In this document: positions 6,475-14,687 of the stretch, piece by piece
Numbering within the stretch: position 1 is the stretch's first letter
Layout of the letters: each line of letters starts with the position of its first letter
From: Atopobiaceae bacterium UBA1367
GTDB lineage: Bacteria > Actinomycetota > Coriobacteriia > Coriobacteriales > Atopobiaceae
Assembly (NCBI GenBank): GCA_002305995.1
Contig: DBRN01000002.1
Span: 1 to 23,113 of the forward strand
Length of the DNA: 23,113 nt
Reading direction: 5' to 3'
Program-made: the position numbers and the translations under genes
The notes under the pieces: model-generated
What the model saw: the letters and a program-made list of their open reading frames with translations, nothing else
Databases searched by the model: none
What the model was told of the DNA's origin: nothing

Positions 6475-6679
6475 GTCCGCCCGCAGAGACTGCCGAAAGG
6501 CCGGAAGCAGGAGGGCAAGCAGAGAGGGCTCGGCCATGGCTTGGCGATGACTCCTGTCCGTACGACACCATCCATGCTCAATCCGAATCGCTCATTATAA
6601 ACGATAGGTATTTGTTATCTTATGGCGCACCCCGTATCGTATATGCCAGACAGACCTACCGCACAAGGAGCGACACCAT
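6475..6679 (+). promoter_or_regulatory. Promoter region and ribosome site of the DUF3737 gene
   Basis: After the repeat array the DNA turns AT-rich at 6590-6625. GATA (6603-6606) and TATC (6616-6619) form a short inverted repeat with a 9-base gap, and TATCTT (6616-6621) or TATAAA (6597-6602) could be the -10 box; no good -35 is seen. AAGGAG at 6665-6670 lies nine bases before the ATG at 6680 and fixes the start of the gene. Confidence 0.4.
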
Positions 6680-7552
6680 ATGAATGCCAACACGGACGCC
6701 AAGAGCACCACCTGCACCTGCATCGCCCACGAGACCCACGACGAGGAGCGTGCCCTCTACGGCCTGACGCACGCCTGCGTGAACGACGTCACCTTCGCCG
6801 GGCCGGCCGACGGAGAGTCGGCCCTCAAGGAGTGCCGTGACATCTGCGTCATCGACAGCCGCTTCTCCCTGCGCTACCCGCTCTGGCACACCAGCGGCTT
6901 CTCGCTGCAGAACGTGCGGATGGACGAGCTCACCCGTGCCGCCATCTGGTACGCACGACACGGACGCATCAGCAACTCCACACTGGGCGGCATCAAGGCT
7001 GTGCGCGAGTGCACCGACATCAGCATCGACGGCAGCACCATAGACTCGCCGGAATTTGGATGGATGTGCCATGACCTACGGCTCTCCAACACTACGCTGA
7101 ACAGCGAATACGCCTGCTTCCACAGCACGGGCGTCCGTCTGGAGGGCGTGACCATGTCGGGCAAGTACTCGTTCCAGTATGTGGATGGACTCACCATCGA
7201 GAACTCCACCCTCGACACCAAGGACGCCTTCTGGCACGCCCACGACGTGACGGTGCGCGACTCGGTGATTCGCGGCGAGTACCTGGGCTGGTACTCCGAC
7301 GGACTCACGCTCGTCAACTGCCGCATCGAGGGTACGCAGCCACTCTGCTATGCCAAGAACCTCACGATGATCGACTGCACCATGGTCGGCTGCGACCTGG
7401 CCTTCGAGTACTCCGACGTCAACGCCACCATCACCGGCCATGTGGACTCCATCAAGAACCCGCGCTCGGGCATGGTGTTCGTCGACTCCGTGGGAGAGGT
7501 CGTGCGCGACGGCTCGCTCTACGAGTGCACGGGCGAGGTGCTCGTGCGGTAG
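6680..7552 (+). CDS. DUF3737 family protein, predicted right-handed beta-helix
   Basis: A 290-residue protein of the DUF3737 family. It consists of short degenerate repeats of the type (D/N)-x-(S/T)-x-(L/I/F) with hydrophobic alternation, for example VNDVTFAG, CVIDSRFS, RISNSTLGG, DISIDGSTI, LRLSNTTLN and LTIENSTLD, which build a right-handed beta-helix in related proteins. The family has no established reaction. It is cytoplasmic by sequence, with no signal peptide or membrane span. Start set by AAGGAG nine bases upstream. Its last codons (GEVLVR-stop) lie inside a 44-bp unit that is repeated twice more behind the gene, so the C-terminus has been copied into the 3' region. It is convergent with the UvrA-like gene. 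Confidence 0.85.
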   Translation: MNANTDAKSTTCTCIAHETHDEERALYGLTHACVNDVTFAGPADGESALKECRDICVIDSRFSLRYPLWHTSGFSLQNVRMDELTRAAIWYARHGRISNSTLGGIKAVRECTDISIDGSTIDSPEFGWMCHDLRLSNTTLNSEYACFHSTGVRLEGVTMSGKYSFQYVDGLTIENSTLDTKDAFWHAHDVTVRDSVIRGEYLGWYSDGLTLVNCRIEGTQPLCYAKNLTMIDCTMVGCDLAFEYSDVNATITGHVDSIKNPRSGMVFVDSVGEVVRDGSLYECTGEVLVR

Positions 7553-7646
7553 CGCCGCACCCTTGGCCCTTCGCCCTCGAGGTGCTCGTACGGTAGCGCC
7601 ACGCCCTTGGTCCCTCGCCCTCGAGGTGCTCGTGCGGCAGCGCCGC
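7535..7646. repeat. Tandem 44-bp repeat covering the end of the DUF3737 gene
   Basis: The unit begins GAGGTGCTCGTGCGG at 7535, 7579 and 7623, exactly 44 bases apart; the third copy is recognisable for about 24 bases. Copy 1 contains the last codons and the TAG stop of the DUF3737 gene. In copy 1, GTGCGG (7544-7549) and CCGCAC (7555-7560) form a 6-bp stem around the stop codon; the stem is weakened in copies 2 and 3. It may serve as a termination region between the two convergent genes. Confidence 0.85.
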
Positions 7647-7680
7647 GTCGTGCCCCTGGGGCGTCCTGCAGCGCCTGTCC

Positions 7681-10215
7681 CTACAGCTCGCGGGCCAGAT
7701 AGCGCCCGGTGACGCTCTCCTCGCAGGCGGCCACGTCCTCGGGCGTGCCGGCACACACGATGCGCCCGCCCTGCTCGCCGCCACCGGGCCCCAGGTCGAT
7801 GACCCAGTCGGCATTGGCGATCATGTCGAGGTCGTGCTCGATGACCACCACGGTCGCCCCGTTGGCCACGAGCCCTTGCAGCACGCCGAGCAGGACCTCC
7901 ACGTCCAACGGGTGAAGGCCGATGGTAGGCTCGTCGAAGACGAACAGGGCGTCGTCCTGGCGCTTGCCCACCTCGCCCGCCAGCTTGAGGCGCTGGGCCT
8001 CGCCGCCGGACAACGCCGGCGTCGACTCGCCCAGCGTCAGGTACCCAAGGCCCAGGTCGTGCAGCACCTGCAGCTTTGCCCTCGCCCTGCGCAGCGTGCC
8101 GACGCGCGCAAGCGCCTCGTCCGTGGTCATCGCCATCAGCTCGGGCAGGCTCACGTAGCCCTGCTTCTCCCCGTCGCGCCCGCGCGACGTGTGCCTGCGC
8201 ACCTCCCACGCCTGGCGCGCATAGCGAGAGCCTCGGCAGTCGGGACAGGCGACCTCCACGTCGGGCAGGAACTGCACGTCGAGGCTGATGGAGCCCGTGC
8301 CGTCACAGGTGGGGCACCGCAGCGATCCCGTGTTGTAGGAGAAGTCGCCCATCCGCAGGCCCTGCGCCTTGGCATCGGTGGTGGCGGCAAACGCCCGACG
8401 CAGGTCGTCAAGCACACCGGAGTAGGTCGCCACCGTGGAGCGCACGTTCGCCCCGATGGGTGTGGCGTCGATCAGGTGCACGCGACGTACCCCCTCCGCC
8501 TCGACCGCTCGCACGTGGGCGGGCAGCCTCTCCCCCGCCACCTGCGCCCTCAGCGCGGGCACGAGCCCCTCCAGCACGAGCGTCGTCTTGCCCGACCCCG
8601 AGACCCCCGTCACCGCCGTCAGGCGCCCGCGCGGAACCCATGTCTCCAACGGCCTGACCGTGTGGATCGCGCCGGTGGCGAGATGCACGGCCCCCCGCTC
8701 GAACGCCTCCTCGGCGCCGCAGCGCTCGCGCACGCGCACCTTCCGCGCACCCGAGAGAAAGCCGGCGATGCGCGAGGCCTCGCAGGCACAGACCTCGTCG
8801 ACGGATCCCTGCGCGATCACCGTGCCCCCATCGGCACCCGACCCCGGCCCGATCTCGATCATGTGGTCGGCCTCGCGGAGCACCTGCACGTCGTGATCGA
8901 CCACCACCACCGAGTTGCCGTCCTCGAGCAGGTCGTCCATCACACCCAGGAGGCCGTCGACGTTTGACGGGTGCAGGCCGATGGAGGGCTCGTCCAGCAC
9001 GTACAGCACGCCCGTCGTGCGGTTGCGCACGGCACGGGCCAGCTGCGCGCGCTGGCGTTCCCCCGTCGAGAGCGTGCCGCTCGCACGGTCGAGGGAGAGA
9101 TAGCCCAAGCCCAGCTGACGCAGGCGCCCCACCGGCTCGACCGTCTCGTCCACGATGTTGCGGGCCATGGGACGCAGCTCCCCCGGAACGGCCTGTGGCG
9201 CCTGCGCGAGCCACAGGCCCAGCTCGTCGAGGGTCATCGCCGTCGCCTGCGCGAGGTTGCGCCCATCGACGATCGGCGCGCGGGCGGCCTCCGAGAGACG
9301 CGTGCCCTCGCAGTCGGGGCATGGCGCCTCGGTGAGGTAGCGGGCCACGCGCCTGAGACCCTTCTCGTCCTTGACCTTTGCTAGCGCGTTCTCCACCGAG
9401 CGACGCGCGCTGTAGTAGGTGAAGTCCATCTCACCGGCCGTGCCGGTCCTCTCGTTGTGATAGAGGAGGTGGTGCTTGTCCGGCGCACCGTGCAGCACGA
9501 ACTCCCGCTCGTCGGGCGTGAGGTCGCGGTAGGGCACGTCGGTGCGGACGCCCGCATCGCGCGCGATGTCCTTCATGAGCGACCACATCAGGTGGCCCCA
9601 AGGGGCGACGGCCCCCTCGTCGATGGTCTTGCCCTCGTCGGGGACGAGGGTCGACTCGTCGATGCTGCGCACCGTGCCCGTCCCCGCGCAGGTCGGGCAG
9701 GCGCCCTCGCTGTTGAAGGCGAGCTCCTCGGCGCCGGGTCCATAGAAGCGCTCGCCGCACTCGGGACACACGAGCTCCTGCTCGAGCGCCACCGCCATGC
9801 TGGGTGGCACGTGATGCCCGTTGGGGCACACGTGGCTGCCCAGGCGCGAGAAGAGCAGCCGCAGGTGGTTGAGCAGCTCGGTCGAGGTGCCAAACGTGGA
9901 GCGCACGCCCGGAATGCCCGGACGCTGGCGCAGCGCCAAGGCGGCGGGCACGTGCAGCACCTCGTCCACCTGCGCCCGGCCCGACTGGCCGATGCGGCGG
10001 CGCGTGTAGGTGGAGAGGGACTCCAGGTAACGACGGCTTCCCTCGGCATAGAGCACGCCGAGCGCAAGCGAGCTCTTGCCCGATCCCGAGACGCCGGCGA
10101 TGCCCACCAGCTGCCCCAACGGGACGCTCACGTCGATGCCCCTGAGGTTGTGCACGCGAGCGCCACGGACCTCTATGGAGGTCGGCTGCCTGCGTGTGAC
10201 CCGCTGCCTTCCCAT
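7681..10215 (-). CDS. UvrA2-like ABC ATPase lacking the UvrB-binding domain
   Basis: An 844-residue tandem ABC ATPase of the UvrA family. First half: Walker A GVSGSGKS (41-48), Cys pairs near 130, 150/153, 173/176 and 299/302, a changed signature LSTGE (382-386) and Walker B YVLDEPS (405-411). Second half: Walker A GVSGSGKT (537-544), the intact UvrA zinc module CPTC-x19-CPDC (634-660), signature LSGGE (735-739) and Walker B FVFDEPT (758-764). Only about 20 residues separate CPNGH and CPECG, where canonical UvrA has a roughly 100-residue-longer UvrB-binding region, so this is a paralogue, not the repair UvrA. Relatives (UvrA2, DrrC) are linked to DNA-damage or drug tolerance. ATG 10213-10215 is chosen for GGGAG nine bases upstream. 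It lies 85 bases behind the esterase gene, probably co-transcribed. Confidence 0.85.
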   Translation of the reverse strand: MGRQRVTRRQPTSIEVRGARVHNLRGIDVSVPLGQLVGIAGVSGSGKSSLALGVLYAEGSRRYLESLSTYTRRRIGQSGRAQVDEVLHVPAALALRQRPGIPGVRSTFGTSTELLNHLRLLFSRLGSHVCPNGHHVPPSMAVALEQELVCPECGERFYGPGAEELAFNSEGACPTCAGTGTVRSIDESTLVPDEGKTIDEGAVAPWGHLMWSLMKDIARDAGVRTDVPYRDLTPDEREFVLHGAPDKHHLLYHNERTGTAGEMDFTYYSARRSVENALAKVKDEKGLRRVARYLTEAPCPDCEGTRLSEAARAPIVDGRNLAQATAMTLDELGLWLAQAPQAVPGELRPMARNIVDETVEPVGRLRQLGLGYLSLDRASGTLSTGERQRAQLARAVRNRTTGVLYVLDEPSIGLHPSNVDGLLGVMDDLLEDGNSVVVVDHDVQVLREADHMIEIGPGSGADGGTVIAQGSVDEVCACEASRIAGFLSGARKVRVRERCGAEEAFERGAVHLATGAIHTVRPLETWVPRGRLTAVTGVSGSGKTTLVLEGLVPALRAQVAGERLPAHVRAVEAEGVRRVHLIDATPIGANVRSTVATYSGVLDDLRRAFAATTDAKAQGLRMGDFSYNTGSLRCPTCDGTGSISLDVQFLPDVEVACPDCRGSRYARQAWEVRRHTSRGRDGEKQGYVSLPELMAMTTDEALARVGTLRRARAKLQVLHDLGLGYLTLGESTPALSGGEAQRLKLAGEVGKRQDDALFVFDEPTIGLHPLDVEVLLGVLQGLVANGATVVVIEHDLDMIANADWVIDLGPGGGEQGGRIVCAGTPEDVAACEESVTGRYLAREL

Positions 10216-10300
10216 CTGCACCATCTCCCACGCAGACCCCTGGCACACCTGCGACCGTTCGTCCAGGGCGTCGCACCCGTGGCCCGCCAACGACCCCTCC

Positions 10301-12031
10301 CTACTCGAAGGAGACCTTCCACAGGTCGGGGGCACCAAAGGCGGCGTCCTGGGCCGCGCTGAACCAGCGACCGTTGGTCACGTTCCGCTCGACCAGGGTC
10401 TTGACCTCGTCGGAGACCGTGTCGTCGGCCCTCATGGCCCCGATGATCTCGTCGTAGCTGGAGCTGACGTCCCTGACCTCGGACACTGCGGCGTTCTCGG
10501 TGCCGTCCAGCACGAGGGAGACCTTGTTGTCGGGTGTCCAGGGGAGCCACTCCCGCTGGCCGGTGGCAGCCGGCCTACCCTCGGGCGAGGCGAGGAAGGC
10601 CCTGAGGTATGCGTTGAATTGCTCGGCCATGTCCTGGTAGCCAGCCTTGTCGAAGGCCCCCTCCATCGTCTCCTCGTAGTTGTTGGTGGAGGAGAGCATG
10701 GGCACGAAGATGCCGTGGAACGCCCCGTACGGCTCGAGGTCGGCAGCCATCGCGGAGCCAGGCCTGCCATAGTCGACCTGGCAGACGTATATGTCAGAGT
10801 CATAGGAGTCGGCCATGGCCTCGGCGGAGCACTGCGCGTTGAAGATGCGGTACATGTCGGACCCGTAGACGTTGGCAAAGCGCTTGGCGGCGTCGATCTC
10901 GTCCTCGCTGAGGTCGGCCACGGCATCGCTCTCGAAGAAGGCGTCGAACAGGCAGAAGAAGCTGAACTCGGTGGCGCCGGTGAGCATGATCAGCGGCACG
11001 GAGTTGTACGAGGCGCCCTCGAAGCCGCCTGCAGGCACCACGACATCGTCGCAGAACAGGTGCGGGAACACGCTCATGCGGATGCCCGCGTTGCCCATGA
11101 GCGGGGCGAGGCGCTCGGCCTCGATGGAGCGCAGGTAGTCACGCACCTCGGCATCGGCGCCCTTGAGCCACGCGAAGGCGGCCCGCTCGTCCGCCGCCTT
11201 GCCGTCCTCGACGGCCAGCGGCGCGAGGGCGGCGGCGTAGACGTCCACGGATCTCTCGACCTCGGCGGTGGTCATGCCGCCGCTGAAGGCGATGGCCTTG
11301 TGGAACGTGCCCTTGAAGATAGGGCTGATGAGCATGGCCATGACGTCGCGACCGCCGGCGGAGAAGCCCGAGACGGTCACGTTGGACGGGTCGCCGCCAA
11401 AGGCCTCGATGTTCTCCTGGACCCAGTCGAGGGCCGCGGCGATGTCGAGCATGGCGTAGTTGCCGGTGCCGTCGCTCTCGGCGGTGACGGAGGGCAGGGG
11501 GTTGAAGCCCAGCAGGCCCAGGCGATAGCTCAGCGAGACGTACACGCACTCGTCCTTGACCACCAGCTCGGTGCCGGGTATCTCCTGGGCGTTGCCGGTC
11601 TGGTTGTTGCCGCCGTAAACGAAGACCAGGACGGGCAGCCTCTCGGCACCCTCGGGGGCGTAGATGTCGAGGTTGAGGGTGTCCTCGGTGCCGATGACGT
11701 CATTGCCGGAGAGCTGCAGCGCCGCGTCTTTGGGAGCGGAGCAGTCGAGCTCGTTGGACCACGGCTTGGGGGCGGTGGGGGCCTGCCAGCGCAGCTCGCC
11801 GGTTGGGTTGGCGCCATAGGGCACGCCATACCAGGTGCCCACGCCATCGGCGATGACGCCGGAGACGGGGCCGTAGGCGGTGGTGACCACGGCGGGGGCG
11901 CCATTGGCAGCCTTCCCGCCCTCGGCAGGGGCCTCCCTCGCCCCCTTCGAGCAGGCCGTGAGCGTTGCCGTGGCGATGGCGGCGGTACCGGTACCCAGGA
12001 AGCACCTGCGTGTCAGCCTCGAGTCAAGCAT
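10301..12031 (-). CDS. Type-B carboxylesterase, Tat/lipoprotein signal
   Basis: A 576-residue alpha/beta-hydrolase of the carboxylesterase type-B family. The N-terminus LTRRCFLGTG followed by a hydrophobic run and LTAC (Cys27) looks like a twin-arginine signal with a lipobox, so the enzyme is probably a lipoprotein outside the membrane. The nucleophile is Ser224 in SGFSAGG, the acid is probably Glu355 in TGATEFSFF, and the histidine is His439 in GAFHGIF; the oxyanion-hole stretch is VFVYGGNN (137-144), with GGNN in place of the usual GGG. ATG 12029-12031 has AGGAG six bases upstream. The substrate is unknown; carboxylic ester hydrolysis outside the cell is the safe statement. The UvrA-like gene follows on the same strand. 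Confidence 0.88.
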   Translation of the reverse strand: MLDSRLTRRCFLGTGTAAIATATLTACSKGAREAPAEGGKAANGAPAVVTTAYGPVSGVIADGVGTWYGVPYGANPTGELRWQAPTAPKPWSNELDCSAPKDAALQLSGNDVIGTEDTLNLDIYAPEGAERLPVLVFVYGGNNQTGNAQEIPGTELVVKDECVYVSLSYRLGLLGFNPLPSVTAESDGTGNYAMLDIAAALDWVQENIEAFGGDPSNVTVSGFSAGGRDVMAMLISPIFKGTFHKAIAFSGGMTTAEVERSVDVYAAALAPLAVEDGKAADERAAFAWLKGADAEVRDYLRSIEAERLAPLMGNAGIRMSVFPHLFCDDVVVPAGGFEGASYNSVPLIMLTGATEFSFFCLFDAFFESDAVADLSEDEIDAAKRFANVYGSDMYRIFNAQCSAEAMADSYDSDIYVCQVDYGRPGSAMAADLEPYGAFHGIFVPMLSSTNNYEETMEGAFDKAGYQDMAEQFNAYLRAFLASPEGRPAATGQREWLPWTPDNKVSLVLDGTENAAVSEVRDVSSSYDEIIGAMRADDTVSDEVKTLVERNVTNGRWFSAAQDAAFGAPDLWKVSFE

Positions 12032-12051
12032 GCGTGTCTCCTCTCTCCCTC

Positions 12052-12069
12052 GGCGCGCCGCGGCGCGCC
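12052..12069. repeat. Perfect 18-bp palindrome of two GGCGCGCC boxes
   Basis: GGCGCGCC-GC-GGCGCGCC lies 20 bases upstream of the esterase start codon. A third GGCGCGCC occurs at 12179-12186, just before the icd -10 box. The palindrome would sit in the esterase leader or promoter and might be an operator. Confidence 0.6.
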
Positions 12070-12109
12070 CGTGTCCTCCGGTCGGAGTCGACCACTACCC
12101 ATCAGCTTA

Positions 12110-12168
12110 CCCCGATGGCATCTGCGGCAACAGGAGCCATCGGGGGCGTGGCGTGCGCCCATGCCCCC
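12110..12168. promoter_or_regulatory. Two overlapping strong hairpins between esterase and icd
   Basis: CCCCGATGGC (12110-12119) pairs with GCCATCGGGG (12136-12145), 10 bp perfect with a 16-base loop. GGGGGCGTGG (12142-12151) pairs with CCATGCCCCC (12159-12168), 10 bp with one G-T pair and a 7-base loop. The two share GGGG at 12142-12145, so they cannot both form fully. No U-tract follows either one. They lie upstream of the icd -10 box and so would most likely belong to the esterase leader, if its promoter is far enough upstream. Confidence 0.55.
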
Positions 12169-12193
12169 AATGGTGCGCGGCGCGCCTCGCGGG

Positions 12194-12199
12194 TACAAT
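12194..12199 (+). promoter_or_regulatory. Probable -10 box of icd
   Basis: TACAAT differs from the TATAAT consensus at one base and lies 37 bases before the icd start codon. The position 17 bp upstream (TGGTGC) is a poor -35 match. CGGAGG, four bases before the ATG, is the ribosome site. Confidence 0.5.
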
Positions 12200-12236
12200 G
12201 GGACGCGCTTCGCACGACACCGACCACGGAGGCACC

Positions 12237-13442
12237 ATGACCAAGATCGCGATGAAGACCCCGCTCGTCGAGATGGACGGCGACGAGATGACCCGCATCA
12301 TCTGGCAGCTGGTCAAAGACGAGCTGATCTGCCCCTTCGTCGACCTCAGGACCGAGTACTACGACCTGGGCCTCGAGAACCGCGAGGCCACCGGCGACCA
12401 GGTGACCGTCGACTCCGCCGAGGCGACCAAGCGCCTGGGCGTGGCCGTCAAGTGCGCCACCATCACCCCCAACGCGGCGCGCGTGGAGGAGTACGGGCTC
12501 TCCCAGATGTGGAAGAGCCCCAACGGCACCATCCGCGCCATCCTCGACGGCACCGTGTTCCGCGCCCCCATCGTGGTCAAGGGCATCGAGCCCTACGTGC
12601 GCACCTGGACCAAGCCCATCACCATCGCCCGCCATGCCTATGGCGACGTCTACAAGAACACCGAGCTGCGCGTTCCCGCGCCAGGCAAGGTCGAGCTGGT
12701 CTACACCCCCGCCGACGGCGGCAGGGAGGTGCGGGCCACCGTGCACGAGTACGCCGAGCCGGGCATCACGCAGGGCATCCACAACCTCGACGCCTCCATC
12801 GGGAGCTTCGCGCGCGCCAGCTTCGAGTACGCGCTGTCCACCGGCCAGGACATCTGGTTTGCCTCCAAGGACACCATCTCCAAGACCTACGACCACCGCT
12901 TCAAGGACATCTTCCAGGAGATCTTCGACGCCGAGTACCGGGAGCGCTTCGCGGCCGCCGGCATCGAGTACTTCTACACGCTGATCGACGACGTCGTGGC
13001 GCGGGTCATCCGCAGCGAGGGAGGCTTCATCTGGGCCTGCAAGAACTACGATGGCGACGTGATGAGCGACATGCTCTCCACCGCCTTCGGCAGCCTGGCG
13101 ATGATGACCTCCGTGCTCGTCTCGCCGCAGGGGCACTACGAGTACGAGGCGGCCCACGGCACCGTGCAGCGCCACTACTACCGGCATCTCGCCGGCGAGG
13201 AGACGTCCACCAACTCGGTGGCCACGATCTTCGCCTGGAGCGGCGCCCTGCGCAAGCGCGGGGAACTGGACGGGACCGCCGAGCTGACAGCCTTTGCCGA
13301 CCGTCTCGAGAGAGCCACGATCGACACCATCGAGGGTGGCCAGATGACCGGCGACCTCATGGCCATCACCACGCTGCAGAACCCGCGCAGGCTCAACACC
13401 CGCGACTTCATCGCGGCCATCGCGAGTCGCCTGGGCGCCTAG
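12237..13442 (+). CDS. icd: NADP-dependent isocitrate dehydrogenase, eukaryote-like dimeric type
   Basis: A 401-residue enzyme that oxidises isocitrate to 2-oxoglutarate and CO2 with NADP+. The sequence is of the eukaryote-like homodimeric type: it opens TPLVEMDGDEMTRIIW and carries Ser94, Asn96, Arg100, Arg109 and Arg132 at the same numbers as the isocitrate-binding residues of human IDH1, within KSPNGTIR, GTVFR and ARHAYGD. The metal-binding IDDVVARVI and the NADP-binding EAAHGTVQRHY stretches are intact. The open frame extends 119 codons upstream, but that part crosses the promoter and hairpins; ATG 12237 has CGGAGG close upstream. Fermentative Coriobacteriia usually have only part of the TCA cycle, so its role is probably glutamate-family precursor and NADPH supply (inference). 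It is convergent with the next gene, 63 bases away. Confidence 0.96.
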   Translation: MTKIAMKTPLVEMDGDEMTRIIWQLVKDELICPFVDLRTEYYDLGLENREATGDQVTVDSAEATKRLGVAVKCATITPNAARVEEYGLSQMWKSPNGTIRAILDGTVFRAPIVVKGIEPYVRTWTKPITIARHAYGDVYKNTELRVPAPGKVELVYTPADGGREVRATVHEYAEPGITQGIHNLDASIGSFARASFEYALSTGQDIWFASKDTISKTYDHRFKDIFQEIFDAEYRERFAAAGIEYFYTLIDDVVARVIRSEGGFIWACKNYDGDVMSDMLSTAFGSLAMMTSVLVSPQGHYEYEAAHGTVQRHYYRHLAGEETSTNSVATIFAWSGALRKRGELDGTAELTAFADRLERATIDTIEGGQMTGDLMAITTLQNPRRLNTRDFIAAIASRLGA

Positions 13443-13505
13443 CGCCCGAAGGCCGCAGGGCCTGCCGCCCGCGCCTGGCGACCCCACGGCCGATCGCGGG
13501 AGGCC

Positions 13506-14606
13506 CTACAGCGCACCGACCCCACGCGCCACGTTGCCGATGAAGTCGCGCGCGTTGGTCACGATGGTGGTGGCCGAGAGGCTGCCGCGGTCGCGCAGCT
13601 TGTTGACGGCGAACTCGGTCGCGTCCACCGCATACAGGAACTTGGGGCGAACCACCCCGTCCGCACCCACGCAGTACGACGCGGCGAGGTTGCCCGTGGC
13701 GATGCTGTGCAGCATCGTGGCCATGCAGATGATGGTGGTCGCCTTGCGGATCAGCACGCACATCTCGTCCTGCGCCTCGTAGGCGTCGCCGATCACCTCG
13801 GGAAGCGGCCCGTCGTCGCGGATGGAGCCTGCCAGCACGAACGGGACGCCACGCTTGACCAGCGCGTACATGATGCCGTCCCGCACGTCGTGGTCTTTCA
13901 CGAAGCGACCGATGGAACCCGAGCGGCGCACCTCGTTGATGATGTCGATGTGGTTGTAGTGGCCGCCGGGCATGGACTCCTGCGTGTAGATGTCCTGGCC
14001 TAAGGCGGTGTGAAGCACCGCGGCCTCGAGGTCGTGCGTGGCCAGCGCGTTGCCGCCCATCACCCCCTGCACATAGCCCTTCTCCACCATGCGCTGCATC
14101 GAGCGACGCGCGTCCGCGTCAAAGGTGAACGCCGGCCCCATCACCCACAGCACGTTGCCGCCCGTCTCCCGCTCGTAGGCGAGCAGCCCTGTCAGGCGGT
14201 CGTAGTCACGCGCGTAAGAGGTCTCGCGGCTACGCCCCTGGCGAAAGGAGAACTGGTCGCCGGACGACTCGCCGTCCGTCTCGAACCCGCGCGACCAGAC
14301 CAGGATGCCGTCCTCGCCATGCTCCCTGCGGCCAAGCGCCACGAGGTCCCCCACGTGCAGGTTGCGCTGGGGCACCACCTCAAGCTCGCCGTGTGGCGCC
14401 ATGCGCACGACGTCGTCCATCATGATGTCGCGCACGAGCCTCCACCGGCCATCGACCTTGAAGTACTCGGGATGCATCGACGTGCTGTGGAACCCCGCCG
14501 GGGCGACGCCGTTCATGTCGCACGTGGCCCACTGGACGTCGGGAACGCTCGCATAGTACGGCTTCTCGAGGTTGGGTGCCGAGTAGATGGGCATTGAGAA
14601 GGACAT
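13506..14606 (-). CDS. TIGR00300/LOR-SDH-family protein, ornithine cyclodeaminase-like
   Basis: A 366-residue protein whose second half matches the TIGR00300 family (LOR/SDH domain proteins, with archaeal members described as ornithine cyclodeaminases, and the C-terminal part of cyanobacterial ArgZ/AgrE). Visible blocks are GNALATHDLEAA (185-196), PGGHYNHIDIINEVRRSGSI (213-232), VPFVLAGSIRDDGPLPEV (254-271) and ATMLHSIATGN (296-306). By family analogy it would convert ornithine to proline and ammonia with bound NAD, but this is unproven for bacterial relatives. The first 70 residues (QWATCDMNGVAPAGFHSTSMHPEYFK and onward) do not look like the usual N-terminal domain to me. ATG 14604-14606 has AGGGAG six bases upstream; the longer TTG start would overlap that site. 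Divergent from the MarR-type gene. Confidence 0.75.
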   Translation of the reverse strand: MSFSMPIYSAPNLEKPYYASVPDVQWATCDMNGVAPAGFHSTSMHPEYFKVDGRWRLVRDIMMDDVVRMAPHGELEVVPQRNLHVGDLVALGRREHGEDGILVWSRGFETDGESSGDQFSFRQGRSRETSYARDYDRLTGLLAYERETGGNVLWVMGPAFTFDADARRSMQRMVEKGYVQGVMGGNALATHDLEAAVLHTALGQDIYTQESMPGGHYNHIDIINEVRRSGSIGRFVKDHDVRDGIMYALVKRGVPFVLAGSIRDDGPLPEVIGDAYEAQDEMCVLIRKATTIICMATMLHSIATGNLAASYCVGADGVVRPKFLYAVDATEFAVNKLRDRGSLSATTIVTNARDFIGNVARGVGAL

Positions 14607-14687
14607 GCGCGCTCCCTGTGCCAAAGGCTGGACATACTGATGCGCACCATAGCAAACATGAAAAGCGATGCGAGGTCAATGGGTGCA

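Noticed and set aside
5817..6600. Open frames on both strands across the repeat array (14-residue repeats such as GKEKPELC or ERKSRSC)
   Set aside because: 42 is a multiple of three, so a stop-free unit leaves every frame open. None has a ribosome site, and frames on both strands are equally long.
11880..12236. N-terminal extension of isocitrate dehydrogenase
   Set aside because: The extension crosses the promoter and hairpins; ATG 12237 gives the conserved family start and human-like residue numbering.
10076..13543. 1155-codon plus-strand open frame
   Set aside because: It runs antisense through the esterase and out of frame through icd; composition is that of a GC-rich shadow.
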